NCBI RefSeq assembly: GCF_007990755.1
Contig: NZ_BJXA01000063.1
Location: 1-54,294, forward strand
Source of the DNA: Nocardia ninae NBRC 108245
GTDB taxonomy: Bacteria; Actinomycetota; Actinomycetes; Mycobacteriales; Mycobacteriaceae
Direction: 5' to 3'
Length of the DNA stretch: 54,294 bases
The notes under the pieces are model-generated. The model was not told the origin of the DNA. It worked only from the letters and a program-made list of their open reading frames with translations, and searched no databases. The translations under genes and the position numbers were made by a program. Every line of letters begins with the position of its first letter. Position 1 is the first letter of the stretch. Below are positions 21,956 to 32,200 of the stretch, piece by piece.

Positions 21956-23373
21956 GATTCAACCTCCAAGCTGAGCAGGTCCGCCACCGTTTCCCGGCGC
22001 AGAATGAGTCGCGGTTGTCCGTCACGCACCGCGACGACCGCAGGGCGGGTCAGCTGGTTGTATCGGCTGGACATCGAGTAGCAGTACGCGCCGGTCGCGG
22101 CGACGGCGACCAGATCGCCGGGGCCGACATCGGCGGGCATCCAGGTATCGCGGATGACGATATCGCCACTCTCGCAATGCTTTCCGACGACGCGCGCGAC
22201 CACGGGGGCGGCCTCGGAGGAGCGGGAGACCAGGCGGCAGTCGTAGTCGGCCTGGTACAGCGCCGGGCGGATGTTGTCGCTCATGCCGCCGTCGACGCTG
22301 ATGTAGCGCCTGCGCAGGCCGCCGTCGAGGGAGACATCCTTGATGGTGCCGACCTCGTACAGGGTGACCGTGCCGGGCCCGGCGATGGCGCGACCGGGCT
22401 CCACCGCGATCTTCGGTTGCGGCAGGCCGATGGCGACCGCCTCGGCGGCGACCAGATCGAGCACCTTCGCGGCGAAGTCGTCCAGCGGCGGCGGATCATC
22501 GCTCGGCAAGTACGAAATACCAAGCCCGCCACCGAGATCCAGCGTCGAGATCTGCGAGGTGCGGTCGACGCCGAACTTCTCCACGGCGTCGTGCAGCAAC
22601 CGCAGCATGCGGCGCGCGGCGATCTCGAAGCCGTCGATCTCGAAGATCTGCGAACCGATGTGGCTGTGCAGGCCGACCAGGCGCAGGTTGTCCGCGTCGA
22701 AGACGCGAGCGAGCGCCTCCATGGCATCGCCGCCGGCGATCGAGAAGCCGAACTTCTGATCTTCGTGCGCGGTCGAAATGTATTCGTGTGTATGGGCTTC
22801 CACGCCGACGGTGACGCGGACCAGCACGTCCTGCACCACTCCGGCGCGGCCCGCGATGGCTTCGAGACGTTCGATCTCGATCAGCGAATCGACGACCACG
22901 TGACCGACGCCGGCGGCCACCGCCGCCTCGAGTTCGGTCGCGGATTTGTTGTTGCCGTGCAAGGCAATTCGCTCGGCAGGGAAGCCTGCGTGCAGGGCTA
23001 CCGCGAGCTCGCCGCCGGAGCAGACATCCAGCGACAGGCCCTCGTCGCGGATCCAGCGGGCGATCTCGCCACACAGGAAAGCCTTGGACGCGTAATGAAC
23101 TCGCGCGTTGGTGCCGAACGCGCGCACCATGTCGCGGCAGCGCGAACGGAAGTCGTCCTCGTCGACCACGAACAGCGGGGTGCCGAATTCGGCGGCCAGC
23201 TCGTGCACCGGCACGCCGGCCAGCCGCACCACGCCGTCGTCGTCGCGGGCGGCGTTGCGCGGCCAGACGTTCGCGGGCAGATCGATCATCTGCTGCGGAT
23301 CGCGGGGGCGCTCCGGCAGATTGGGGGCGTGCGGGATCTCGGCATGGCGAGGCCCGGCGGGGTGCGCGCTCAC
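21952..23373 (-). CDS. lysA: diaminopimelate decarboxylase
   Basis: Decarboxylates meso-diaminopimelate to lysine. The 473-residue fold-type III PLP enzyme has PLP Lys97 ([10 protein letters not shown]), the glycine-rich phosphate loop [11 protein letters not shown], the EPGRAI motif and a C-terminal [12 protein letters not shown]. The GTG at 23373 is preceded by AGGGAGGA six bases away, which settles the start. The stop overlaps the hom start (ATGA), so lysine and homoserine branches share one transcript. Confidence 0.97.
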   Translation of the reverse strand: MSAHPAGPRHAEIPHAPNLPERPRDPQQMIDLPANVWPRNAARDDDGVVRLAGVPVHELAAEFGTPLFVVDEDDFRSRCRDMVRAFGTNARVHYASKAFLCGEIARWIRDEGLSLDVCSGGELAVALHAGFPAERIALHGNNKSATELEAAVAAGVGHVVVDSLIEIERLEAIAGRAGVVQDVLVRVTVGVEAHTHEYISTAHEDQKFGFSIAGGDAMEALARVFDADNLRLVGLHSHIGSQIFEIDGFEIAARRMLRLLHDAVEKFGVDRTSQISTLDLGGGLGISYLPSDDPPPLDDFAAKVLDLVAAEAVAIGLPQPKIAVEPGRAIAGPGTVTLYEVGTIKDVSLDGGLRRRYISVDGGMSDNIRPALYQADYDCRLVSRSSEAAPVVARVVGKHCESGDIVIRDTWMPADVGPGDLVAVAATGAYCYSMSSRYNQLTRPAVVAVRDGQPRLILRRETVADLLSLEVES

Positions 23374-23416
23374 GATAATTCCTCCCTGGCGCTCGTCTGA
23401 AAGTCCTTGTGCCCGT

Positions 23417-25075
23417 TCACATGCGCTCCGGTGCGCTGACACCGAGCAGGGCAAGGCCGTTCGCGAGGACCTGACGGGTCGCGTTGACCAGCACCAGCCG
23501 GGCGGCGTTGGTGGGGCTGACGGGCTCGTCCCCCAGGGGCAGCACGCGCAGGTTCTTGTTGGTCTGGAAGCGGTGGTAGGTACCGGCCAGCTCCTCCAGG
23601 TACCGCGCGACCCGATGCGGCTCACGCAGGCTCGCGGCGCTGGTCACCACGCGCGGGTACTCGCCGAGGGTGCGGATGAGTTCGCCCTCCTCGTCCGAGG
23701 TCAGCAGCGCGAGATCCGGTGTGACCTTGTCGTATTCGAACTCGGCGGCATTGCGCGCGATCGACGCGGTCCGCGCGTGCGCGTATTGCACGTAGTAGAC
23801 CGGGTTCTCGCTGCTCTGGCTGGTCCACAGGTCCAGGTCGATATCGATGCTGGAGTTCACCGAGGAGCGCACCAGCACGTACCGACCGGCATCGACGCCG
23901 ATCGCCTCGACCAAATCCTCGAGGGTAACCACGGTGCCCGCGCGCTTGCTCATTTTCACGGCGACACCGTCTTTGAGCAGATTCACCATCTGCCCGATCA
24001 ACACCTCGACGGTCGCCGGATCTTCGCCGGAGACCGAGGCGATCGCCTTCAACCGACCGATATAGCCGTGATGGTCGGCACCGAGCATGTAAATGCAGAG
24101 ATCGAAACCGCGGGCCCGCTTGTTCTGGAAGTAGGCGATATCGCCGGCAACATATGCGGGCTTGCCGTCGCTTTTGATGACAACGCGATCCTGATCGTCG
24201 CCGTATTCGGAACTGGCGATCCACCAGGCGCCGTCTTTTTCATAGAGATCACCGGATTCGGTCAGCTTCGCCACGGCCTGCTCGACCGCGCCCGACTCGA
24301 ACAGCGAGCTCTCGTTGAAGAAGACATCGAAATCCGTGCCGAACTCGTGCAGCGACTGCCGAATCTGCGCGAACATCAGCTCGACGCCCTCGGCGCGGAA
24401 CAGTTCCTGCCGCTCGTCCTCCGGCAGCGACAGCGCCTCCGGGTGCGCGGCCACGATCGTGCTCGCGATCTCGCCGATGTAGGCGCCCGCGTAGCCGTCG
24501 TCCGGGGTCGGCGCACCGGTGGCCGCCGCGACCAGCGACCTGGCGAACCGCTCGATCTGCGCGCCGTGGTCGTTGAAGTAGTACTCGCGGACCACCTCGG
24601 CGCCCTGGGTGGCCAGAATTCGGCCGAGCGCGTCGCCGACCGCGGCCCACCGGGTGCCACCGAGATGCACCGGACCGGTCGGATTGGCCGAGACGAACTC
24701 GAGGTTGATCCGGCTGCCCTTCAGCAGCTCCGAGCTGCCGTAGGCGGTCCCGGCGGCGAGCACCTGCTCGATGATCGCGCCCTGCGCGGACGCGGCGAGC
24801 CGGATGTTCAGGAAGCCGGGCCCCGCCACCTCGGCGGAGGCCACCTCGTCGGTGGAGCTCAGCGCGTCGGCGAGCCAGGCCGCCAGATCTCGCGGATTCG
24901 TACCTGCCTTTTTCGCGACCTTCATCGCCACATTCGTGGCATAGTCACCATGTTCAGGGTTGCGGGGGCGCTCGACAGTGACCTCGTCGGGGAGTACCGC
25001 GGGGTCCAGTCCGCGTTCGACAAGCACCTTCGCCGCAGTAGCGCGAAGGAGATCTGCAAGGTCAGCTGGAGTCAC
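23417..25075 (-). CDS. argS: arginyl-tRNA synthetase
   Basis: Class I synthetase charging tRNA-Arg, 552 residues. An N-terminal Add1 domain is followed by the HIGH-type motif HLGG at 137-140 ([14 protein letters not shown]), the KMSK motif ([14 protein letters not shown]) and an alpha-helical anticodon-binding domain ending at GVSAPERM. The GTG at 25075 lies only 8 bases after a TAGGAT hexamer, so the mRNA may be leaderless or nearly so. It sits 43 bp upstream of lysA, a conserved actinobacterial pairing. Confidence 0.97.
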   Translation of the reverse strand: MTPADLADLLRATAAKVLVERGLDPAVLPDEVTVERPRNPEHGDYATNVAMKVAKKAGTNPRDLAAWLADALSSTDEVASAEVAGPGFLNIRLAASAQGAIIEQVLAAGTAYGSSELLKGSRINLEFVSANPTGPVHLGGTRWAAVGDALGRILATQGAEVVREYYFNDHGAQIERFARSLVAAATGAPTPDDGYAGAYIGEIASTIVAAHPEALSLPEDERQELFRAEGVELMFAQIRQSLHEFGTDFDVFFNESSLFESGAVEQAVAKLTESGDLYEKDGAWWIASSEYGDDQDRVVIKSDGKPAYVAGDIAYFQNKRARGFDLCIYMLGADHHGYIGRLKAIASVSGEDPATVEVLIGQMVNLLKDGVAVKMSKRAGTVVTLEDLVEAIGVDAGRYVLVRSSVNSSIDIDLDLWTSQSSENPVYYVQYAHARTASIARNAAEFEYDKVTPDLALLTSDEEGELIRTLGEYPRVVTSAASLREPHRVARYLEELAGTYHRFQTNKNLRVLPLGDEPVSPTNAARLVLVNATRQVLANGLALLGVSAPERM

Positions 25076-25083
25076 GAGTCTCT

Positions 25084-25089
25084 ATCCTA
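25084..25089 (-). promoter_or_regulatory. -10 hexamer TAGGAT directly before argS
   Basis: TAGGAT on the minus strand ends 8 bases before the argS GTG. The spacing fits transcription starting within one or two bases of the start codon, as in leaderless actinobacterial mRNAs. I found no good -35 element. Confidence 0.35.
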
Positions 25090-25189
25090 TGGTCTTGGCG
25101 GGTGTACACCTCGAGTGGGCACTGCGCCGGAACCGTCCGCAACCCACAGCAGCCCGCGGATCCATCACGTCGAGAGAGCACAACGAGCG

Positions 25190-26119
25190 ATGCCGAGCAG
25201 TCCCAGCGCCAAATCGGCCAAAGCCGCCGCCAAGTTGTCCGGCTCCCATAAAGGGGGCGGCCGAGGACAACTTCCCAAGAAGAATCGTCAGATTCCCTGG
25301 TTGGCCATCGGCGCGGCCGTAGTCATCATCGCACTCATCGGTGCGCTCGCCTACAGCCTGGTACCCAAGTACCAGGAGAAGGCCAGCCTGGAGAAGTACA
25401 CACCCAGCGCGGAGCGCAAAGACCCCTCGGACTCGATCGAAGGCGTGGTCAAGAAGGAATACCCGGCCGGGCTGCACATCGGCCCCAACCAGCGGGTCGC
25501 CTACGACCAGAGCCCCGCGTTCGGCGGACCGCACGACGCCTCCTGGGCCACCTGCACCGGCGTCGTCTACGACAAGCCGATCCGGATGGAGAACGCGGTG
25601 CACTCGCTCGAGCACGGCGCGGTGTGGATCACCTACAACCCGGACAAGGTGGACGCCGCCGGTCTGGACTCGCTGAAGAGCAAGGTGCAGGGCAAGCCGT
25701 ACTCGCTGATGTCGCCGTATCCCGGTTTGGACACCCCGGTGTCGCTGCAGTCCTGGGGACATCAGCTCAAGCTGGACAGCGCGCAGGACAAGCGCGTCGG
25801 CCAGTTCATCACGGCATTGCGCCTGAACAACTACACGTACCCGGAGGTCGGCGCGGATTGCTCGACCATCGCGTTCGACACCGACAACCCGCCGCCGTTC
25901 GACCCGACGCCGCCCGGACCGGACGCGGTGCCGATGGATGGCAAGGGACTGCAGCCGGATCCGTCGGAGATGCCCGGTGGGTTGCCGGGCGTGCCCGGCG
26001 TTCCCGGGCTGCCGGGTCTGCCCGGCGCACCGGTGCCCGGACAGCCGCGGCCGGGGCAGCCCGTGCCGGGTCAACCTGCGCCCGGTCAGCCCGCTCCCGC
26101 GCCGGGGGCAGGGAGCTAG
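25190..26119 (+). CDS. DUF3105 membrane-anchored protein with Pro/Gly-rich tail
   Basis: A 309-residue protein: a basic N-terminus (1-34), one membrane helix (36-57, PWLAIGAAVVIIALIGALAYSL), then an extracytoplasmic DUF3105 domain with the family motif HSLEHGAVWITYNP and Trp/Cys-containing ATCTGVVY. The last 45 or so residues are collagen-like: GLPGVPGVPG and then VPGQPxPGQP repeats. Function is unknown. It is coupled to the DUF305 gene by overlap of TAG with GTG, and its start is divergent from argS across 114 bp. The start is the first ATG before the basic segment. Confidence 0.9.
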   Translation: MPSSPSAKSAKAAAKLSGSHKGGGRGQLPKKNRQIPWLAIGAAVVIIALIGALAYSLVPKYQEKASLEKYTPSAERKDPSDSIEGVVKKEYPAGLHIGPNQRVAYDQSPAFGGPHDASWATCTGVVYDKPIRMENAVHSLEHGAVWITYNPDKVDAAGLDSLKSKVQGKPYSLMSPYPGLDTPVSLQSWGHQLKLDSAQDKRVGQFITALRLNNYTYPEVGADCSTIAFDTDNPPPFDPTPPGPDAVPMDGKGLQPDPSEMPGGLPGVPGVPGLPGLPGAPVPGQPRPGQPVPGQPAPGQPAPAPGAGS

Positions 26120-26829
26120 TGGCCGCCGATGTCGAGCCGGACTCCACCGAGTCCGGCCTCGGTGCGCAGGTTCGTCGCCAGCGCACCGCATTGCTCGTCC
26201 TCGGCCTGATCGGCGCCATCCTGATCGGTGTCGCGCTCGGCACATTGATTCGACTGCCGCTCGACGGCTCGTCCGAACCGGACCCCGGCACCGTCGACGT
26301 CGGCTTCAACCAGGACATGTCGGCCCACCACGCGCAGGCCGTCGAGATGGCCGGCGTCGTGCTGGTCCGCTCCACCGACACCGACGTGCGCCGCCTCGCC
26401 TACGACATCATGACCACCCAGCAGAACCAGGTCGGTCGCATGCAGGGCTGGCTCCAGCTGTGGGGCGAACCCGCGCAGAGCATCGACGGCTACATGGGCT
26501 GGATGCACGACCAGCCGACCGGCCACGGCCACAACGGTGGCACCGAGACCGCGACCGGCCCCATGCCGACCATGCCCGGCATGGCTACCCCCGCCGACCT
26601 CGCCGCACTCCGCCAAGCCACCGGCCCCGAGCTCGACACCCTCTTCCTGCAACTCATGCTGCGCCACCACCAGGGCGGTCTGCCGATGATCCAGTACGCC
26701 GCCGAGCACGCCGAAACCACCGCCGTGCGCACCCTCGCCGAGACCATGGACAAAACCCAGCGCGGCGAAGCCCAACTCATCACCACCATGCTCACCGCCC
26801 GCGGCGCCACTCCCCTCCCGCAAAGCTGA
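26119..26829 (+). CDS. DUF305 family protein, membrane-anchored
   Basis: A 236-residue protein with an N-terminal membrane helix (about 23-44) and an extracytoplasmic DUF305 domain. This is a ferritin-like four-helix bundle with two His-rich motifs, MSAHHAQAVEMA (about 67-78) and MLRHHQGGLPMI. A Met/His-rich stretch between them (GHGHNGG, MPTMPGMA) could bind copper. DUF305 proteins often occur with copper-handling genes, so a periplasmic metal role is inferred. Its GTG shares one base with the preceding stop codon, so the pair is translationally coupled and probably acts together. Confidence 0.9.
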   Translation: MAADVEPDSTESGLGAQVRRQRTALLVLGLIGAILIGVALGTLIRLPLDGSSEPDPGTVDVGFNQDMSAHHAQAVEMAGVVLVRSTDTDVRRLAYDIMTTQQNQVGRMQGWLQLWGEPAQSIDGYMGWMHDQPTGHGHNGGTETATGPMPTMPGMATPADLAALRQATGPELDTLFLQLMLRHHQGGLPMIQYAAEHAETTAVRTLAETMDKTQRGEAQLITTMLTARGATPLPQS

Positions 26830-26849
26830 CCCGCCCCCGAACACCCTTT

Positions 26850-26878
26850 TTGGCCAACAGCACCCGATGCGATACGCT
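26850..26878 (+). promoter_or_regulatory. tRNA-Arg promoter (TTGGCC-17-TACGCT)
   Basis: TTGGCC (26850-26855) and TACGCT (26873-26878) are exactly 17 bases apart and 47 bases upstream of the tRNA 5' end. Confidence 0.5.
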
Positions 26879-26925
26879 TTCCCCGCCCGATCGGCGGCCC
26901 CCCGCCACCGACCGAGACCTATCCC

Positions 26926-26998
26926 GCCCTCGTAGCTCAGGGGATAGAGCGTCTGCCTCCGGAGCAGAAGGCCGCAGGTTCGAATCCTGCCGAGGGCA
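26926..26998 (+). tRNA. tRNA-Arg (anticodon CCG)
   Basis: A 73-nt cloverleaf folds fully. The acceptor stem is GCCCTCG with CGAGGGC, the D arm GCTC/GAGC, the anticodon stem TCTGC/GCAGA around CTCCGGA (anticodon CCG at 26959-26961, reading CGG), and the T arm GCAGG-TTCGAAT-CCTGC. The discriminator is A. CC but not CCA follows (CCG), so the final A must be added. The 3' half is repeated at 28023-28051. Confidence 0.95.
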
Positions 26999-27006
26999 CC
27001 GCATGA

Positions 27007-27043
27007 AAAGGCCCCGACCAGTGCGAATCCGGTCGGGGCCTTT
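27007..27043 (+). terminator. tRNA-Arg terminator
   Basis: AAAGGCCCCGACC and GGTCGGGGCCTTT form a perfect 13-bp stem with an 11-base loop, starting 9 bases after the tRNA. Its A/T edges give a modest T-tract in either direction, so it may also stop the convergent methyltransferase transcript. Confidence 0.8.
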
Positions 27044-27115
27044 CTCGTTCCACGGCGTCAGCTCGCGTCGATGACACGCGATGGCACAACCTCACCCGGA
27101 GGATGCGGTCGATCC

Positions 27116-27946
27116 TCAGGCCCGAACGTAGCCTTGTGCTACATCGGCAAGATTCCACCACGAGACATGGTGGGTATCAGAGGATTCCAGCGACCACCGT
27201 TCGGACAGCCGATCGAAGAACGCGTCGTCGCCGGTCTTGCCACCCTTCGGCTCACCGATGTAGATCAACCGCCGACCTCCCCGCGCCTCGAACGCAGCCA
27301 AGGCCCGAGACGACATCGGATCTCCCCAGCCGGGCGGCCAGCACAGGAACAACACGCAGTCCCCGTTCAGCTCTGCCTCGAACTCGCCCAACCCGCCGAC
27401 CGGATGCCACACGTCCAGCTGACCCGCAGCGCCCGGGAACGACACATTCTCAGTGCTGTTCGGCGGCTCCACATCGAACGCGGCCGCATCCGCACCCCGC
27501 GCGGCAAGCTGACCGGCCCAGTACCCGCGCCCGGCACCCAGCTCGAGTACCCGTCGTCCGCCGCTGAACTCCGCCAGCCACCCGATCGATTCCGGCGACG
27601 GCACCGCGTACGCGTATGCCGCTTGCAGAATCGTCTGAGCGAAGGCCAGTCGTGCACTGCCGTTCTGCCTGCCGCCATTGATAACTCGACGCCCACCATC
27701 CTCGCCAACCGACGGCGCAACGATGTCCCAATACGGATTCCCCGACTCCGACACACCGCCGGTCATGAAGTGCACCAACCGCAGATCGAACGCGGCATCA
27801 GCCGCAGCATCGCCGGTCCCCAGCAACATCGGCGCCGTGTCCAGGTACTCCGCAACCTTCGGATACTCCAGCCGGAGCCGCTGCTCGTCCTCCAGCAGTG
27901 CCGCCAGTTCTGTGCGTCGCTCATTCGTCAGCATGAGCCCAGTCAT
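27116..27946 (-). CDS. class I SAM-dependent methyltransferase, substrate unknown
   Basis: A 276-residue protein with the SAM-binding motif RVLELGAGRGYWAGQLAARG in the middle, an acidic strand after it (AAFDVEPPN) and the downstream strand CVLFLCWPPGW. The NPPY-like position is replaced by CWPPGW, so an amine-type active site cannot be assumed. The N-terminal 110 residues (LTNERRTELAALLEDEQRLRLEYPKV) are helical and unfamiliar. It is the only gene between tRNA-Arg and the copy of its 3' end, so it looks like cargo of an inserted element. The ATG at 27946 was chosen; one at 27934 is possible. Confidence 0.8.
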   Translation of the reverse strand: MTGLMLTNERRTELAALLEDEQRLRLEYPKVAEYLDTAPMLLGTGDAAADAAFDLRLVHFMTGGVSESGNPYWDIVAPSVGEDGGRRVINGGRQNGSARLAFAQTILQAAYAYAVPSPESIGWLAEFSGGRRVLELGAGRGYWAGQLAARGADAAAFDVEPPNSTENVSFPGAAGQLDVWHPVGGLGEFEAELNGDCVLFLCWPPGWGDPMSSRALAAFEARGGRRLIYIGEPKGGKTGDDAFFDRLSERWSLESSDTHHVSWWNLADVAQGYVRA

Positions 27947-28022
27947 GTACTCGATTCTCGCTGGCACACACCACTTATGCGTGCTGTTGCCGAATTCCGC
28001 TATCGAGAATCAAGATCGACGT

Positions 28023-28051
28023 CCGCAGGCTCAAATCCTGCCGAGGGCACC
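28023..28051 (+). repeat. degenerate copy of the tRNA-Arg 3' end (att-like)
   Basis: These 29 bases match tRNA-Arg positions 26972-27000 at 27 of 29 places, with the last 18 (AATCCTGCCGAGGGCACC) identical. Upstream bases do not resemble the rest of the tRNA, so it is not a second gene. A terminator like the one behind the real tRNA follows at once. This is the pattern left by site-specific integration at a tRNA 3' end. Confidence 0.8.
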
Positions 28052-28054
28052 GGG

Positions 28055-28091
28055 AAATGGTCCCGAGCAGTTGTATTGGTCGGGGCCATTT
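28055..28091. terminator. terminator-like hairpin behind the tRNA remnant
   Basis: AAATGGTCCCGA pairs with TCGGGGCCATTT (12 bp with one G-U pair) across a 13-base loop and is followed on the plus strand by TTAAG. It parallels the tRNA-Arg terminator at 27007-27043 in place and sequence. It lies downstream of the minus-strand reductase gene and can end that transcript. Confidence 0.65.
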
Positions 28092-28158
28092 TAAGTCCGG
28101 GAGGGGATCCGGCAGTTGGTGTGCAGGTTTCTGTTCGTCGGCGGCACAGCAACTCTGG

Positions 28159-29253
28159 TTATGGGTGACTGATTGCGGAGGTGAGGTAGTTCAGGTTGAT
28201 TTCGGGGGCGGGTGGGGGTGTGCCGAGGGCGGCGCGGACTCGGGAGGTGTCGTAGCGGCGGTGGTGGCGGGTGTAGCCGGCGAAGGCGGTTTGGGCTTCG
28301 AGGGCGGCTTCTATCGGGGATTGGTCGGCGGGGGGTCGGGAGACCAGGTGGAGGTCGAACGGGTAGGTGCGTTCGAAGGTGGTCAGCAGGTCGGTGACCA
28401 AGGTATTTCGTTGGTGGACAATGTGGTACGTGTCGACCCCGCCGGACGGCTCCCGCTGGGCGAGGCGGGCCATCGTGGCGGCGGCGTAGTCGACGGGGAC
28501 GAGGTTCAATGATGCGGTGGTGGCGCCCGGGAACCGGACCGGGAGTCGCTGCGCGGGTGGGTGATCGGACATGCCGAACCTGGACATGCCGCTCTCCAAG
28601 GCCTCGGCGACGAGACTGAGGGTGTGCAGCGGGAGTTCGGCGTGGCGGGGCACATCGGTGACCAGGATGCTCGGACGGAACACCACGACCGGCCTGGCCT
28701 GCTGTGCCGCCCAGGCGCGGACCATGGCTTCGGCCTCGTATTTGGTTCGCTCGTAATGGTTTTCGAAGCCGCAGGTGTCGTCGAGCAGTTCTTCCGGCAT
28801 CGTCCCGTGCCGTCTGGCTCCCGCGACGGCGATGCTGCTGACGTGATAGAGCAGGGGGGATCGCACGCCTGCCGCCGCCAATTCCAGGACGTGGCGGGTG
28901 CCGGTGACATTGGTCCGGCGTAATTGGTCGAGCGCTGCGCCGATCGTGGTGTCCCCTGCACAGTGCCAGATCACGTCCAGCTCGTCGGCCAGCTCCTGGA
29001 AACGCTGCTCCGGCAACCCGAATCGGGGTTCGACCAGGTCCGCTCGCACCACCCGGATTCGCTCGGCGAGGTGGTCGAGGAGGTCGCGACCGGCACCGGT
29101 CAACCGCAGGAACCCGCCGATCCGGTTCAGCACGGATTCCGGTTCGGCGCGCGCGAGCACGGTCAGTGCGGCGTGGTCCCGCAACAACTCCCGCATGAGG
29201 TGCACACCGAGAAACCCGGTGGCACCGGTGACGGCGATCGTCGGTGTGCCCAT
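28159..29253 (-). CDS. thioester reductase-type SDR (NAD_binding_4-like)
   Basis: A 364-residue extended short-chain dehydrogenase. The nucleotide motif GATGFLG is at 10-16, followed by VIWHCAGDT, the catalytic SS at 139-140 and YERTK (Tyr167, Lys171). It resembles the reductase domains that release acyl chains from carrier proteins as aldehydes or alcohols in NRPS/PKS enzymes and carboxylate reductases. There is no adenylation or carrier domain. It begins 4 bases after the PKS stop, with GGGAG in its upstream region, so it very likely releases the PKS product. The ATG at 29253 begins the conserved TIAVTGATGFLG. Confidence 0.88.
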   Translation of the reverse strand: MGTPTIAVTGATGFLGVHLMRELLRDHAALTVLARAEPESVLNRIGGFLRLTGAGRDLLDHLAERIRVVRADLVEPRFGLPEQRFQELADELDVIWHCAGDTTIGAALDQLRRTNVTGTRHVLELAAAGVRSPLLYHVSSIAVAGARRHGTMPEELLDDTCGFENHYERTKYEAEAMVRAWAAQQARPVVVFRPSILVTDVPRHAELPLHTLSLVAEALESGMSRFGMSDHPPAQRLPVRFPGATTASLNLVPVDYAAATMARLAQREPSGGVDTYHIVHQRNTLVTDLLTTFERTYPFDLHLVSRPPADQSPIEAALEAQTAFAGYTRHHRRYDTSRVRAALGTPPPAPEINLNYLTSAISHP

Positions 29254-29257
29254 CTGC

Positions 29258-32200
29258 TCAGCTCCCGGTCCGGCTCGGTTTCGCCGCGGCGAGTACGACG
29301 CGGCTGAGTTGGGCGAGCGAACCGCCCCGTGCGACATCCATGACCGACAGCTCGCACCCCAGTTGGTGCCGGATCGCCGCAAGCAGCTCGGCGGCCATCA
29401 GTGAGTCCAGCCCGAGCTGATCCAGCTGCCGGTGCGGATCGACCCGGTCCGGCGTGGTCTGCATGACGTGCGCGACCAGCCCGATCATGGCCTGCTGGAC
29501 CAGCTCCTGAGCTTCCTCCGGCGTGGCAGCCGCCAGCTGGCGGAGGAATTCGCTCTTGCCCTGTCCCATCCCGTGGATGGCCGGCGGTCGCACGCGCGCG
29601 AATCGAGGCGTCAACAGGCTGGGCAGCATGGTCGTCATCCGATCCCAGTCGATTCTGGCGACGGACACGCCGTTGCGTTCGGAACCGAGCAGTTGCTCGA
29701 GACCCGTCATCGCCTCCTCGGCGGAGATCGCCAAAATCCCGAATCCCGACAACCGGTCGGCGAGACCGGTGCGAGCGACATGGCCGACATCACCGATGGC
29801 GCCCCACGCAACGGCTTGCCCGGTCAGACCCTTGCTCAGCCGATGCCTCGCGAAGGCCTCCACAAACAGGTTGCCCGCAACGTAATTCGCCTGCCCGAGC
29901 TGCCCGGCCATGGCAGCGACGGACGAGAACAGTACGAAGAAGTCGAGCGAGCGTTCCGCGACGAGTTCGGCCAAGGTCAGCGCACCTTGCATCTTGGGAG
30001 CCAACGCGGTGTCGAATCGGGTGTCGTCGAGTTCGGCGAGCGGCGCGTCGTCGAGCCGCATCGCGGCATGCACCACCCCACGTACCGGGTGTCCCGTCGC
30101 ATCGATGGTCGCGAATACCGCGCGCATGGCGTCCAGGTCGGTGACATCGGCGGCGTAGGCGGTGACTGTGACCCCGCCGGTGGCGAGCTCGTCGATGAGC
30201 TTCGCCGCTTCCGGCGCCGCCGACCCGCTGCGACTCGTCAGCACCACCTGCCGCGCACCGCGCCCGGCCAGCCAGCGGGCCGTCGCCGCACCGAGGCCAC
30301 TCGTTCCGCCGGTGACCAGATAGGTCGCGTCCGGATCGAGCCGGACCGGCACCGGCATGCGTTCGACGGGGACCTCAGCATCGAATGTCACGACCACCTT
30401 GCCGATGTGCCGCGAATGCTGCAGCAGCCGGAAGGCTTCGCCGATCCGCGCCGCGGGGTACACCGTGTGCGGCAGCGGCGGGTATGCCTGCGACGAGATC
30501 TGTTCGGCAACGGTCCGGAACTGGACCTGGCCGAGAACCGGGTGGTCGCTGTCCATGGTGCTCAGGTCGGCGCAGAAGACGCTGATGTTGCGCTGCAAGG
30601 CTCGCAGCAACAGCGGACTGTTCTCGATGACGTCCCGCTTGCCCAGTTCCACGAACCGGCCGTGCGGGCGCAACAGTTCGAGGCTGCGGTGCAGGGCCTC
30701 TCCCGCAAGGGAATTGAGCACTACATCCACCCCACGCCCGCCGGTGGCAGCCTCGACCTCGGCGACGAAAGCCATACTGCGGGAATCGAAGACGTGCTGG
30801 ACGCCCAGCGACCGCAGGAACTCACGTTTGATCGCCGACCCGGCGGTGGCGATGACCGTCACGCCGAGTTGCTCGGCGTACCGGACGGCGGCCAACCCGA
30901 CGCCACCCGCCCCGCCGTGCACCAGCAGCACCTCACCCGGCACCAGCCTGGCCAGCGTCTCCAAGGCGTAGTACACGGTGGACGCGGCCACCGGGAGCGT
31001 GGCGGCCCCGGTGAAGGACAGGCCGTCAGGGATCCGGCCGACGTTCTCGGCCGCAGTCACCACCTGGGCCGCCAGCGCGGCGGGTGCGAGACCGTACACC
31101 CGGTCCCCCGGCCGCAGGTCGCGCACCTGCGCACCGACCTCGGTAATCACACCGGCGCACTCGAATCCGAGTCCTTGCTCGGCGAAGGTGCCATCGATCA
31201 CCTCGGGCGGCAGCATGCCGACCGCCTGTAGCACGTCGCGGTAGTTGAGTGCCGCGGCCCGGACCGCAATGACCACCTCCTGAGGTCCGGCCTGCTTCGG
31301 AACTGAGGGCTGCCAAGAGAATTCACACGACAGGCCGGGATTGTGCAGTGCGAGCCGATAGGGCTGCGGGTTGTCCGCGGCAACCAAAATCAGCTCGGGT
31401 GCGGCCGCGACCACCCGAGGCACGAATCTGCCCGCGGGGGTGAGCACTACCTCGTCCTCGTCGGTGGGGGTGAGCAGTTCGCGGGCCAGCCGGTCGGCGG
31501 TATCGATGAGCTGCGGGCCGCGCGCGAGGGACACTCGGGTGAGGCCGAGCGCGGGCTGCTCGTTGGCCAGGGACCGGGCGGCGCCCCACAGTGCCGCATC
31601 TTCGGGAACCTCTGCCCGCTCCGGCGCGGGCATCGCGCCGGTCGGCCGGGTGACCAGGCAGCACCGGGTCTGCACGGTGGATGGCAGGTCCCCGAGCCCC
31701 GCGGCGACGGCGCGCAGAACAGCGACGCGCCGCAGCGTCCGATGGGTCGTCGCGGCCGGGCCGGGTTGCGCGTCCGAAGTCGCGGCGGAAAGCAGGAAAA
31801 CCACCCGCACCGAATCGTTCTCGGCGACGGCAGGCAACCATCCATCGATCAGCTCGCTCGCCACGATCGCGCGCACCGAGCTGCCGCCCGCCTCGTGCAA
31901 CCGCTCGGCCAGCGATGCGGCGAACCCGAGCTCCGTGTCGTCCTCGGCGAGCAGGATCCACCGGCTACCCAGCGGCGCCGGTGGCAGCGCCGCGCCGAGC
32001 GCTGTCTCGGCAGCCCTGGTGGCGAGGATGACCGAGGACGAGCTGCGCAGCGGTTCCTGTTCGCTGCCCAGCTGCCGCACGTCGGCGAAGCCGCAGCGAC
32101 GCAGCAACACTGGCCACTGCTCGCGCGACAGCAGCGGCGAATGCGTCCGCAATGTGGTGTCGGTGAAACTCCAGAAACTGTCCAGCACGCCGAACGGCAG

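Noticed and set aside
23108-25189. Plus-strand continuation upstream of the DUF3105 gene
   Set aside because: This part of the 1003-codon frame is antisense to lysA and argS. The real protein begins at the ATG at 25190 before its membrane helix.
28023-28051. Second tRNA-Arg gene
   Set aside because: Only the T arm and acceptor 3' strand are present; no D arm, anticodon arm or 5' acceptor strand can be found upstream.
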